64,000 nt of DNA from NCBI GenBank assembly GCA_964520325.1, contig CAZFOB010000001.1:124001-188000 (forward strand), read 5' to 3'. Shown piece by piece: positions 1 to 8,091 of the stretch. This stretch comes from CAZFOB01 sp964520325. Lineage in GTDB: Bacteria > Actinomycetota > JAICYB01. Within the stretch, counting starts at the first letter, position 1; every line of letters begins with the position of its first letter. Position numbers and translations under genes: made by a program. Under the pieces are notes generated by a model, which was not told where the DNA came from, did no database searches, and saw only the letters and a program-made list of their open reading frames with translations.

Positions 1-16
1 GCGCATCTCGTCAGAC

Positions 17-22
17 TAGCCT
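17..22 (+). promoter_or_regulatory. -10 hexamer TAGCCT, leaderless start
   Basis: TAGCCT ends 8 nt before the ATG at 31, and no ribosome binding site is visible. Upstream sequence is cut by the window edge, so a -35 element cannot be judged. Confidence 0.4.
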
Positions 23-30
23 GGTCGGCG

Positions 31-405
31 ATGCCACTCAGACGCCGCAGATCCGAAGATCCGCCTTCGCCGCCGCCACCGCCACCGCCGGCGGGGTTGC
101 CGCCGCAGGAGATCGTGCGCCTGTATCTGCGCGGGCAGAACCTCGAGCAGATGCAGCGCATCGACGAAGCCGTCGGGTACTACGAACAAGCTGTGCAGTC
201 GCGCTTCGACGCGATCGGACCTTACGACCGGTTGATCGCCATCTACCTCGCCCGCTCAGCGCACGGCGATGTCATGCGGATCGCCGATGCCGCCCTGTCG
301 GCCGTGCGGACGTTCGAGGACAAGAAAGCGTGGTACCGGAGCACCCGTGAAGAGGCTAAGGAACGGATGAAGACCGAACCCGATCGCCGGGGAGCCGAGT
401 TCTGA
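31..405 (+). CDS. TPR-like small protein, function unknown
   Basis: A 124-residue soluble protein that I do not recognise by name. A proline-rich stretch (residues 11-25, including a run of seven prolines) is followed by a helical part, about residues 27-115. Pieces such as EAVGYYEQAVQ and YDRLIAIYLAR look like tetratricopeptide helices, so a protein-binding role is an inference. There is no signal peptide or membrane segment. The ATG lies 8 nt after TAGCCT (17-22) with no Shine-Dalgarno sequence, suggesting a leaderless mRNA. It ends 10 bp before glycerol kinase and may be cotranscribed with it. The gene looks complete. Confidence 0.6.
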   Translation: MPLRRRRSEDPPSPPPPPPPAGLPPQEIVRLYLRGQNLEQMQRIDEAVGYYEQAVQSRFDAIGPYDRLIAIYLARSAHGDVMRIADAALSAVRTFEDKKAWYRSTREEAKERMKTEPDRRGAEF

Positions 406-415
406 AGGACGTCCA

Positions 416-1900
416 TTGAGATACGTCATGGCCATCGACGCGGGAACCACCGGCGTCACCGTGCTTGCCGTCGGCGCCGACGCGCGGATCCATGCGACGG
501 GCTACCGGGAGTTCCCCCAGTACTTCCCTCAGCCGGGGTGGGTCGAACACGACGCCGACGAGATCTGGACCGCTACGTGCGCAGCCGCCGGCGAGGTGCT
601 CGAGAAGATCGACAGATCGCACATCGTCGCCGTCGGTATCACTAACCAGCGCGAGACCGTCGTGATCTGGGACCGCGCCACGTCCCATCCGATCGCGAAG
701 GCGATCGTTTGGCAATGCCGCAGGACGGCGGCTCGGGCGGAAGAGCTGAAGGCGGCCGGGCACGAGGCGCGCATCCGGGAGATCACCGGACTCGTCGCCG
801 ACGCCTACTTCTCCGGGACGAAGATCGAATGGCTCCTCGATCATTGCGAAGGCGCACGCGCGAGGGCCGAAACCGGCGACCTCGCCTTCGGGACGATCGA
901 CACGTGGCTCCTGTGGAAGCTGACCAACGGAAGCGTTCACGCCACCGATCCGTCAAACGCCTCGCGCACGATGCTCTTCGACATCCGCTCGCTCACATGG
1001 TCGAACGAGATGCGCGAGCTGCTGCGCGTTCCGGCGGCGCTTCTGCCGGAGGTGCGGCCCTCGAGCGGACGGTTCGGTGTCACCGAACCGTCCGCGTTCT
1101 GCGGCCTGTCCGTGCCGGTCTCCGGCATCGCCGGAGACCAGCAAGCCGCGCTGTTCGGGCAAGGCTGCTACGAAGCAGGACGATCGAAGAACACCTACGG
1201 AACCGGCTCCTTCCTCCTGATGAACGCGGGGACCACACCGCCACCCGTGCAGGAGGGTTTCCTCTCGACGGTGGCGTGGACGATCGACGGAGCCACCGAC
1301 TACGCACTCGAAGGAGCCATCTTCATCACCGGCGCAGCGCTCAACTGGTTACGCGACGGACTCGGCATCATCGGCGATTTCAGCGAAGCCGAACCGCTGG
1401 CGAGCTCAGTTCCGGATACCGGTGGGATCGCGTTCGTCCCCGCGTTCGTCGGACTCGGCTCCCCGTACTGGGATCCCTACGCGCGCGGCACCATCGCCGG
1501 ACTGACGCGCGGGACCACCAAAGCCCATCTCGTTCGGGCTGCGATCGAGGCGATGGCCCAGCAGTCGCAGGATGTGCTCGAGGCGATGGCCAGAGCTACC
1601 GGAGGCTCACCGACGGAGCTCCGAGTCGACGGCGGTGCGACGCGTATGGACCTGCTGTGTCAGATGCAGGCTGATCTCTCGCAGATCCCAGTGCTGCGTC
1701 CGGTCGTCCTCGAAACGACAGCACTCGGAGCCGCGTTCCTTGCGGGGCTCGCCGAGGACGTATGGGACGGCTTCAGCTCGCTCGAACTGGCATGGGGTCT
1801 GGAGAAGCGCTTCGAACCGCAAACGGACGGCGCGTCGACAGCGGCCTCTCGGGACCGTTGGCGACGCGCCGTCGAACTTGCGAAGAACTGGGCGGTCTAA
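416..1900 (+). CDS. glpK: Glycerol kinase
   Basis: Phosphorylates glycerol with ATP to sn-glycerol-3-phosphate in the cytoplasm, the entry to glycerol catabolism and glycerolipid synthesis. The 494-residue product matches the family length (about 500). It shows FGGY-kinase landmarks: the N-terminal phosphate-binding DAGTTGVT, GIAGDQQAALFGQ, YGTGSF, LRVDGGATRMD and ETTALGAAFLAGL. Start TTG at 416 is chosen because GAAGGA sits 7 nt upstream; an ATG at 428 would remove four residues. No glycerol facilitator or G3P dehydrogenase is adjacent, but a PlsC acyltransferase lies nearby. It converges on the next gene with a 4-bp gap. Confidence 0.93.
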   Translation: MRYVMAIDAGTTGVTVLAVGADARIHATGYREFPQYFPQPGWVEHDADEIWTATCAAAGEVLEKIDRSHIVAVGITNQRETVVIWDRATSHPIAKAIVWQCRRTAARAEELKAAGHEARIREITGLVADAYFSGTKIEWLLDHCEGARARAETGDLAFGTIDTWLLWKLTNGSVHATDPSNASRTMLFDIRSLTWSNEMRELLRVPAALLPEVRPSSGRFGVTEPSAFCGLSVPVSGIAGDQQAALFGQGCYEAGRSKNTYGTGSFLLMNAGTTPPPVQEGFLSTVAWTIDGATDYALEGAIFITGAALNWLRDGLGIIGDFSEAEPLASSVPDTGGIAFVPAFVGLGSPYWDPYARGTIAGLTRGTTKAHLVRAAIEAMAQQSQDVLEAMARATGGSPTELRVDGGATRMDLLCQMQADLSQIPVLRPVVLETTALGAAFLAGLAEDVWDGFSSLELAWGLEKRFEPQTDGASTAASRDRWRRAVELAKNWAV

Positions 1901-1904
1901 CCGG

Positions 1905-2063
1905 TTAGGCCGATCGTCCAGGGCGGAAGATGCTGTACCCGCCGGGGCCGATGAGAGCAGCGGCGACCAGCAGCACGATCCCGAGGATCAGCTGACCTTG
2001 CAGCAATTGCACGATCCCCACGATCGCGAGGACAACGGCTCCGATCCAGAGTAGGAACGACAT
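1905..2063 (-). CDS. GPGG-motif small membrane protein
   Basis: A 52-residue membrane protein with two hydrophobic helices (about residues 3-20 and 25-40) followed by GPGGYSIFRPG. This resembles the family annotated as GPGG-motif small membrane proteins in actinobacteria, whose function is not established. The start at 2063 is fixed by a strong AAGGAGG seven bases upstream; the longer frame to 2132 lacks such a site. It stands alone, convergent with glpK and followed upstream by plsC on the same strand. Confidence 0.75.
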   Translation of the reverse strand: MSFLLWIGAVVLAIVGIVQLLQGQLILGIVLLVAAALIGPGGYSIFRPGRSA

Positions 2064-2139
2064 ATTTCCTCCTTCTTTCCGACGATCTCTTTGTGCATCG
2101 ACAAGAGGGTTCCCATGAAACGCGGAGTCCAAACTCGAC

Positions 2140-2853
2140 TTACGCCGCGGCTGGTTCCGGCTTCTTCGCGCGTTTATCGGCGTACTCGTCGCGGTAGATC
2201 TGCTCGGAGAGCGAGCAGATCTCGTACATCAGCCCGTCCACGAAGGTACGCAGCGCGAGCGGGTCGTCATCGACCTCGGCCTGCGAGAGGCTTCGCGGAG
2301 CTCCGAACCGCACGGTCACGTCGCCGCGCAGGTTCGGCATCTTCGCCTCTTTGTCCATGATCTCGCGAGTGCCGATCAGGCCGACGGGGATGACGGGTGA
2401 GTTGGTGTCGACGGCCATACGCGCCACACCGGTCTTGCCGCGGTAGAGGCAACCGTCGGGCGAACGAGTGCCCTCGGGGTAGATGCCGAGCAGGCCGTCG
2501 CGGCCGAGCACCTGTCGTCCGGCCTCGAGCGCGGCTTGCGCCTTCTCGGAGTCGTGCCGGCGAACGGGGATCTGTCCGACAAGGTCGAAGAACCAGCGCG
2601 TCTTCCAGGAGTCCCAGTACTCCGCCTTCGCGAGATAGGTCACTCGTCGCGGGATCACGAGTGGGATGAAGAACGAATCGAGGAACGAGATGTGGTTGGC
2701 GGCCACGATGCCGGACCCACTCGACGGTACGTTCTCGAGGCCCTCGACCCGGATGCGGTACGCGCGGTTCATGGCAAAACCGAGCAAGGCCTTGATCCCG
2801 CGATAGGCGACCCGGCTGCGCGTTCTGAACAGTTGCTCGACAGGCTCTTTCAT
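2140..2853 (-). CDS. plsC: 1-acyl-sn-glycerol-3-phosphate acyltransferase (PlsC family)
   Basis: Transfers an acyl group to the sn-2 position of lysophosphatidate, giving phosphatidate, at the inner face of the membrane. The 237-residue protein has the catalytic HX4D motif (H54 and D59 in NHISFLD), the glycerophosphate-binding YPEGTRSPDG block, and a later VIPVGLIG segment. A GGGGAGG site precedes the ATG at 2853. The C-terminal tail is Lys/Ala/Pro-rich. It is divergent from nth with only 25 bp between starts. The family is certain; the exact acyl acceptor is inferred. Confidence 0.88.
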   Translation of the reverse strand: MKEPVEQLFRTRSRVAYRGIKALLGFAMNRAYRIRVEGLENVPSSGSGIVAANHISFLDSFFIPLVIPRRVTYLAKAEYWDSWKTRWFFDLVGQIPVRRHDSEKAQAALEAGRQVLGRDGLLGIYPEGTRSPDGCLYRGKTGVARMAVDTNSPVIPVGLIGTREIMDKEAKMPNLRGDVTVRFGAPRSLSQAEVDDDPLALRTFVDGLMYEICSLSEQIYRDEYADKRAKKPEPAAA

Positions 2854-2865
2854 GCTGCCTCCCCG

Positions 2866-2871
2866 TAAGGT
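2866..2871 (+). promoter_or_regulatory. -10 hexamer TAAGGT, leaderless start of nth
   Basis: TAAGGT ends 7 nt before the ATG at 2879, with no separate Shine-Dalgarno site. It lies in the 25-bp divergent gap shared with plsC. Confidence 0.4.
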
Positions 2872-2878
2872 TACGAGT

Positions 2879-3631
2879 ATGCCGCAGTTACCCCGATTCT
2901 TAGCACCCGGTGGTTACGACCCCGTGAACGCCAGGAAACGGATCCGTCCAATCGTGACGGCTCTGCGGAAGGCGTTTCGCGGCGCCCGGACGTCCCTCGA
3001 CTACGCGAGTCCGTGGGAACTGCTGATCTCGACCATCATGTCGGCACAGTCAACAGACGAGACGGTGAACAAGGTGACGCCGGAGCTCTTCAGGCGCTAT
3101 CCAACGCCTGAAGCGCTTGCATCTGCAAACCCCGAGGACGTGGAGACGGTCATCTACCCCACCGGCTTCTACCGGCAGAAGACGAAGTCGATCGTCGGGA
3201 CATCTGCCGACATCGTTGAACGCTTCGGCGGCGAGGTCCCGCGCACGATCGAGGAGCTCACGTCGCTGCGAGGTGTGGCGCGAAAAACCGCCAACGTCGT
3301 GATGGCCAACTGTTGGCCGCAGCCGGAATCGGATCACGGCATCTTCGTCGACACCCACATCCGTCGCGTGAGCCAGCGCTTGGGGTTCACAGTCAACGAG
3401 GATCCGGTGAAGATCGAGCGTGACCTGATGGACCTGCTGCCGAAGTCGGCCTGGGTCGACGTCCCGCATCAGCTGATCATGCTCGGACGCGGCGCGTGCG
3501 ACGCGCAGCGTCCCGACCACGAAGCGTGTCCGCTGCTGAAGTGGTGCCCTACGGGCCAGGCCTTCCTGATGGGCCGCCGGGCAGAAGGGGCGCAAGCACC
3601 TCCTGCAACGAAGGCCCGGCCACTTCGGTGA
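2879..3631 (+). CDS. nth: Endonuclease III with Cys-to-His change in the Fe-S site
   Basis: Base-excision-repair DNA glycosylase and AP lyase for oxidised pyrimidines. The HhH-GPD fold is clear: LRGVARKTANVV contains the catalytic lysine K136, and VDTHIRRV contains the catalytic aspartate D158. The C-terminal iron-sulphur loop normally reads CX6CX2CX5C. Here it is C207-X6-H214-X2-C217-X5-C223, so histidine (codon CAC) replaces the second cysteine. The start at 2879 is favoured over the ATG at 2852, which would overlap the plsC start region. The last 83 bp overlap the 3' end of the convergent P-loop gene. Confidence 0.9.
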   Translation: MPQLPRFLAPGGYDPVNARKRIRPIVTALRKAFRGARTSLDYASPWELLISTIMSAQSTDETVNKVTPELFRRYPTPEALASANPEDVETVIYPTGFYRQKTKSIVGTSADIVERFGGEVPRTIEELTSLRGVARKTANVVMANCWPQPESDHGIFVDTHIRRVSQRLGFTVNEDPVKIERDLMDLLPKSAWVDVPHQLIMLGRGACDAQRPDHEACPLLKWCPTGQAFLMGRRAEGAQAPPATKARPLR

Positions 3632-4814
3632 GCTCACCGAACGCGCGCACGATCGGACGAGTCTCGTCCGGAAGGATCGCGGTCGGGTCGGCGTTGGACG
3701 CCCACAACACCGCATCGCCGGGCGTCGCGCGTACGCTCCGCGCGAGATCGTCGATCTCATCTGGTGTTCGTCCGAGCGACGGGATGACCGCCCCGATGTG
3801 AGGGTGCTCGCGGAGCGCCTTCGCTATCGCACCGACGGCGAAGGGACGTGGGTCGACCGCGCCGCATCTGAAGCGACGGGCCGCAACGGCGCCGGCGCCG
3901 GCGGAAAGCCCACCGAGGATGAGACTGTTCGCGTCCTCGACGATCACGACCCGCTTGTCGGCGAGCACGTTCACGGGCCGGACACCGATCGCCAGATCCG
4001 CGAGGATGACGGTTGCGTCCGGGCCGTGCTCGGTGGACCGGCGGATCAGTGCTTCGGTGGAGCGCGCCTGTTCGGCCGATGCGGAGTCGGCCTTGGTGAG
4101 CACGTAGACGTCGGCGCGCCGTATGCGTTGCGGCGCACGCAAGAGATCGATGACCTCGAAACGGATATCGGCGTCCACCCACGGCTCCGCGGCTCCTCCA
4201 CCGTCCCAGACGATGACCCGGGCCTGCGTCGCGGCCAAACGCAGCACAGCCTGCGGATCGAGGCCGGTCACAACCGCGATACCCGCCCCGACGACCGGTG
4301 CGAGTTCTTCGCGCTCTTCGAGCGGACGATCCGCGTTGACCTCGGGCGGGGTGCGCACCACGCTCGCGCCGAAGCGATCCCAGAGCAGCAGATTGGCGAT
4401 CGGATGACGCGCAACAACCACGCTCACACCAGAGCGCAACAGGGTTCGCGCGACACGGCGCGTCAACGCCGTCTTCCCCGATCCAGTGCTCGACGCGCTG
4501 ACGGTGACAACGCGCACACCCGGAGGTACGCCGAATCGTACGTCGCTTCTCTCGATGACCTCGGCGATGACCTCAACGCCTTTCGCCCAGGCCAACAGTC
4601 GCGTTCGCGTGCGCTCCTCGCAAGACACGATGCGCACGCGATCGACGTCGAGATGATCTGGGAGTGAATCGATCGGATACACGGGGATGCCGGACGGCGT
4701 TAGCGTTGTCGCACCCAATCCCTCGCAGGCAAGCGCAACGACATCAGGGCTCTGCGACCCCTCAACGAGGACGCTGCCGCCTTCACCCGCGATCAGTTCG
4801 CGCATCGAGACCAT
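3549..4814 (-). CDS. P-loop GTPase-like protein (COG2403 / cyclic 2,3-diphosphoglycerate synthetase-like)
   Basis: About 421 residues. The central P-loop region ASSTGSGKTALTRRV is followed by VVVARHPI, an acidic VIVWDGGGAAE block and YVLTKAD, which resembles a G4 (N/T)KxD guanine-specificity motif. This order matches the predicted-GTPase group that includes archaeal cyclic 2,3-diphosphoglycerate synthetase. Whether this bacterium makes that metabolite is unknown, so only a nucleotide-dependent enzyme is claimed. The open frame continues upstream to 5534, but that part is the shadow of the enoyl-CoA hydratase. The likely start is ATG 4814 (or 4805). Its 3' end overlaps nth by 83 bp. Confidence 0.6.
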   Translation of the reverse strand: MVSMRELIAGEGGSVLVEGSQSPDVVALACEGLGATTLTPSGIPVYPIDSLPDHLDVDRVRIVSCEERTRTRLLAWAKGVEVIAEVIERSDVRFGVPPGVRVVTVSASSTGSGKTALTRRVARTLLRSGVSVVVARHPIANLLLWDRFGASVVRTPPEVNADRPLEEREELAPVVGAGIAVVTGLDPQAVLRLAATQARVIVWDGGGAAEPWVDADIRFEVIDLLRAPQRIRRADVYVLTKADSASAEQARSTEALIRRSTEHGPDATVILADLAIGVRPVNVLADKRVVIVEDANSLILGGLSAGAGAVAARRFRCGAVDPRPFAVGAIAKALREHPHIGAVIPSLGRTPDEIDDLARSVRATPGDAVLWASNADPTAILPDETRPIVRAFGELTEVAGPSLQEVLAPLLPGGPSGRPGP

Positions 4815-4820
4815 GGTAGA

Positions 4821-4826
4821 TAGCCT
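4821..4826 (+). promoter_or_regulatory. -10 hexamer TAGCCT, leaderless start
   Basis: TAGCCT ends exactly 6 nt before the ATG at 4833. The whole divergent gap is 18 bp, so the mRNA is expected to start at the initiation codon. Confidence 0.5.
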
Positions 4827-4832
4827 TCGCAG

Positions 4833-5618
4833 ATGGACGAACAGCCGGTACTTCTCTCCGTCGACGGGCATATCGCCACGCTCACGCTGAACCAACCGGA
4901 CAAGCGCAACGCCATGTCGGAGGAGATGACCGACGCGTTCCCGGCCGCCGTGCAGCAGATCCGGTCGGCGACCGACGTTCGCGCGGTGATCGTCACCGGA
5001 GCCGGTTCGGCCTTCTGTGCGGGTGGCGATCTCGATTTTCTGCATACCGGCGAGCGCGACGTCGTCTTCCTGCGCGAGAAGATGACGTCCTTCTACCCGA
5101 ACTTCCTCTCGCTGCTCGATCTCGACATCCCGACCATCGCCGCCATCAACGGACCTGCCATCGGTGCCGGCATGTGCCTCGCACTCATGTGCGACATGCG
5201 CGTCGCCGACCTCGACGCTCCGATGGGGATGACGTTCGCGCGCATCGGACTGCACCCGGGGATGATGGGGACGGCCCTGCTCGCGCGGGCGGTCTCCCAT
5301 CAGTGGGCCGCTGAGCTGCTCTACACGGGCCGGATCATCAAGGGGGCCGAAGCACTGAGCATCGGTCTGGTCAATCGCGCCGTGGATGCCGATGAACTCA
5401 TGGAGCAAGCCCGTGGTCTCGCGGACCAGGTCGCAGTCAACGCCCCGCTGGCGCTGCGCTATATCAAGCAGGGCCTGCGGAACTCTTTCAGACAGGCAGC
5501 CGAGGAAGCGTCGGCGTGGGAAGGCTTCGCCCAACCGGTCACGATGGCGACCGAGGATGTGAAAGAAGGCCTACGCGCCGTCCGAGAGCGCCGGGCACCC
5601 GATTTCAAGGGCCGGTAG
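4833..5618 (+). CDS. Enoyl-CoA hydratase/isomerase family protein
   Basis: A crotonase-fold enzyme of 261 residues, probably acting on acyl-CoA intermediates in fatty-acid or branched-chain degradation. It opens with HIATLTLNQPDKRNAM, has the oxyanion-hole segments AFCAGGDLDFL and AAINGPAIGAGM, then MGMTFARIGLHPGMMG. In a typical hydratase the two glutamates lie in the third block. Here that block is MTFARIGLHPGM, which lacks the usual first catalytic glutamate, so the reaction could be an isomerase or another crotonase reaction. The substrate cannot be assigned. No beta-oxidation partners are adjacent. Confidence 0.82.
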   Translation: MDEQPVLLSVDGHIATLTLNQPDKRNAMSEEMTDAFPAAVQQIRSATDVRAVIVTGAGSAFCAGGDLDFLHTGERDVVFLREKMTSFYPNFLSLLDLDIPTIAAINGPAIGAGMCLALMCDMRVADLDAPMGMTFARIGLHPGMMGTALLARAVSHQWAAELLYTGRIIKGAEALSIGLVNRAVDADELMEQARGLADQVAVNAPLALRYIKQGLRNSFRQAAEEASAWEGFAQPVTMATEDVKEGLRAVRERRAPDFKGR

Positions 5619-5631
5619 CCGCGCCGACGCT

Positions 5632-5637
5632 TAGGCT
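5632..5637 (+). promoter_or_regulatory. -10 hexamer TAGGCT, leaderless start of ligD
   Basis: TAGGCT ends 6 nt before GTG 5644. No Shine-Dalgarno sequence lies between the upstream stop and the GTG. Confidence 0.5.
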
Positions 5638-5643
5638 TCTGTC

Positions 5644-8091
5644 GTGACGAACGGAGCAAACCGACCGACCAAGCCCGCCTTCACCGTCGCGACCCCGCAA
5701 CAGCTCCCGGTCGAACAGCGGGGCGAACACTGGTGGTTCGAGGACGGCGAGCGCAGGGTTCGTCTCTCGAACCTCGCCAAGGTCTTCTGGCCGGAGCATG
5801 GTTACACCAAGGGCGACCTGCTCGCCTACTACTACAACGTCTCGGAGCTGATCCTTCCCCATCTTGCCGGACGACCGCTGACGATGAAGCGGATGCCCGA
5901 TGGGGTCACCGGACACGAGTTTTATGAGAAGAACGCTCCCTCGCACACTCCCGACTGGGTGCCGCGCTGCACGGTACCGAGCTCCGAGAGCGAGGGAGGA
6001 AAGATCGACTTCCTCATGGTCGACGACGTCGCTGCGCTGCTGTACGTGGCCAACCTCGGTTGCATCGAGTTCCATCCCTTGCACTCGCGCTGCTCACGCA
6101 TCGATCTGCCCGACTACCTGTTCTTCGACCTCGATCCCAATCCGCCGATCGAGTTCTCCGACGTCCTGGCCGTCGCGCATCACGTCTGCGCCGCACTCGA
6201 CGCGCTCGGACTTCCGTCGTACGCGAAGACCTCCGGACGCAACGGCATGCAGATCTACGTGCCGATCGAGCTCGGCCCGACGTACGAGCAGGTGCGTGCG
6301 TTCGTCGGCGCAGTCGGACGCGCGATCCGCGACGCCGACCCAGAGCGGGCCACGATGGAACATCAGAAGCCCAAGCGCACGGGCAAAGTGTTCATCGACC
6401 ACAACATGAATCGCTTCGGAGCGAACATCGCCGGGGTCTACTCATTGCGTCCGCGTCCCGAAGCAACGGCATCGACACCACTGACGCGGGTGGAGATCGC
6501 GGAAGGCATGGTGGCACCAGAGCACTTCACGTTGGCGTCGGTGCACGAACGATTCGCCCGCACTGGAGAGTTGTTCGCCGGCATGCTGACCGAGCGCGTC
6601 GACCTGCGTCCGGCGCTCGAGGCGATGGGGATCGCCGCGCCCGAAGCTCCCGAAGAAGCAGACGTGCGCGACAAGCTCCAGGCCTACGACGCAAAGCGCG
6701 ACTTCGCAAAGACATCAGAGCCCGCGGGGGGCGAGCTACACCAGCCCGGCAAACGATTCGTGATCCAGAAGCACGCCGCCGATCGCGCCGGACTGCACTA
6801 CGACCTGAGGCTCGAACGCGACGGCACTCTTGTGTCCTGGGCCGTCAGGCGCGGACTGCCGACCGTCCCCGGAGAGAAGCACTTCGCCGCCAAGACCGAA
6901 GATCATCCGCTCGAATACCTGGACTTCGAAGCCTGGATCCCCAAGGGGGAGTACGGCGGCGGCGAGATGCGTGTCTTCGACCGCGGGACCTACGAAGCCC
7001 CGGAATGGGAACGAGGCAAGATGACGATCAAGCTGAACGGGGAGCGGGTCCGCGGCGAGTACCACTTGGTCGAGACGAAACAGGGTTGGCTGATCTTCCG
7101 ATCGAAACGATCAGGAGAGGTCACGGCGCCTCCACCGATGAAGCCGATGATGGCCGAGGGCGGACACACAGCCTTCGACGACCCCGCTTGGATCTTCGAG
7201 CCCAAGCTCGACGGCGTACGATCCTTGGCCTACGTCACCACCGACACAACCGCCCTCATCTCGCGAACCGGCCGCGACCAGACGGTGCAATATCCAGAGC
7301 TCAACCACCTCGCGAAGTACGTGAACGCGATGCACGCCGTTCTCGACGGAGAGATCGTCGCGCTCGACGAGAATGGCCAGCCTTCCTTCGAGCGATTGCA
7401 GTCGCGGATCAACCTGACCTCGGAACGGGACGTCGCGCGCGCGAAGGACGACTGTCCGGTCCGCATGTACATCTTCGACATCTTGTGGCTCGACGACCGC
7501 GACCTCACGTCCCTCCCATTGGCAGAGCGCCGGAGGATCCTCGACGAGGTCGTCACTGAAGATGGACCCGTCGCACGCACGCTCATCGTCGAAGGCGACG
7601 GCAAGGCGTTCTTCGAGGCCGCCGAACGGCTCAGCTTGGAGGGGATCATCGCCAAGAGGCTCGATAGCGTCTATGAGCCCGGACGACGCTCACGTCATTG
7701 GCGAAAGATCAAGGCGATGAAGACGCTTGATGCCGTCGTCCTCGGATGGACGCCCGGATCGGGCTCACGCTCCGACTCCTTCGGCGCACTCTTGCTTGGC
7801 GCGTACTCACAAGACTCGCTCGTTTGGCTAGGTCAGGTCGGCACGGGCTTCTCCGCCAAGCTGCTGGCCGATCTGCAGGTCAAGCTCGAAGCCCTCGAGG
7901 CCTCCGAGCCGGCGTTCGACGACCGTGAGCTTGCTCAAGTGCGCGGCGCCCGCTGGGTCCGCCTTGAGCTCGTCGTCGAGGTGACCTACCTCGAGATCAC
8001 CAAGGCCGGACGCCTGAGGGCTCCTTCATACAAGGGCGTGCGGGCCGACAAGGCACCCACAGAGTGTTTGCTCGAAGATGGGGGCCGATGA
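5644..8091 (+). CDS. ligD: Multidomain NHEJ DNA ligase LigD (Pol-PE-Lig)
   Basis: Repairs double-strand breaks by non-homologous end joining with Ku. At 815 residues it has three domains in the mycobacterial order. The first is an archaeo-eukaryotic primase-type polymerase, about residues 20-310, with FHPLHSR placing a histidine 18 residues before the metal-binding DLD of FFDLDP. The second is a 3'-phosphoesterase, about 365-500 (HYDLRLERDG, SWAVRRG, GGGEMRVFDRGTYE). The third is an ATP-dependent ligase, about 505-810, with the adenylated lysine K521 in PKLDGVR. No Ku gene is in the window. Its TGA overlaps the next ATG (ATGA), so the downstream phosphatase is translationally coupled. Confidence 0.95.
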   Translation: MTNGANRPTKPAFTVATPQQLPVEQRGEHWWFEDGERRVRLSNLAKVFWPEHGYTKGDLLAYYYNVSELILPHLAGRPLTMKRMPDGVTGHEFYEKNAPSHTPDWVPRCTVPSSESEGGKIDFLMVDDVAALLYVANLGCIEFHPLHSRCSRIDLPDYLFFDLDPNPPIEFSDVLAVAHHVCAALDALGLPSYAKTSGRNGMQIYVPIELGPTYEQVRAFVGAVGRAIRDADPERATMEHQKPKRTGKVFIDHNMNRFGANIAGVYSLRPRPEATASTPLTRVEIAEGMVAPEHFTLASVHERFARTGELFAGMLTERVDLRPALEAMGIAAPEAPEEADVRDKLQAYDAKRDFAKTSEPAGGELHQPGKRFVIQKHAADRAGLHYDLRLERDGTLVSWAVRRGLPTVPGEKHFAAKTEDHPLEYLDFEAWIPKGEYGGGEMRVFDRGTYEAPEWERGKMTIKLNGERVRGEYHLVETKQGWLIFRSKRSGEVTAPPPMKPMMAEGGHTAFDDPAWIFEPKLDGVRSLAYVTTDTTALISRTGRDQTVQYPELNHLAKYVNAMHAVLDGEIVALDENGQPSFERLQSRINLTSERDVARAKDDCPVRMYIFDILWLDDRDLTSLPLAERRRILDEVVTEDGPVARTLIVEGDGKAFFEAAERLSLEGIIAKRLDSVYEPGRRSRHWRKIKAMKTLDAVVLGWTPGSGSRSDSFGALLLGAYSQDSLVWLGQVGTGFSAKLLADLQVKLEALEASEPAFDDRELAQVRGARWVRLELVVEVTYLEITKAGRLRAPSYKGVRADKAPTECLLEDGGR

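Noticed and set aside
4815..5534. Upstream extension of the minus-strand P-loop GTPase frame to 5534
   Set aside because: This part is antisense to the enoyl-CoA hydratase, whose motifs are clear, and has no family-like residues.
6060..7559. 499-codon plus-strand frame inside ligD
   Set aside because: Arg-rich shadow of the Pol-PE-Lig reading frame; no motifs.
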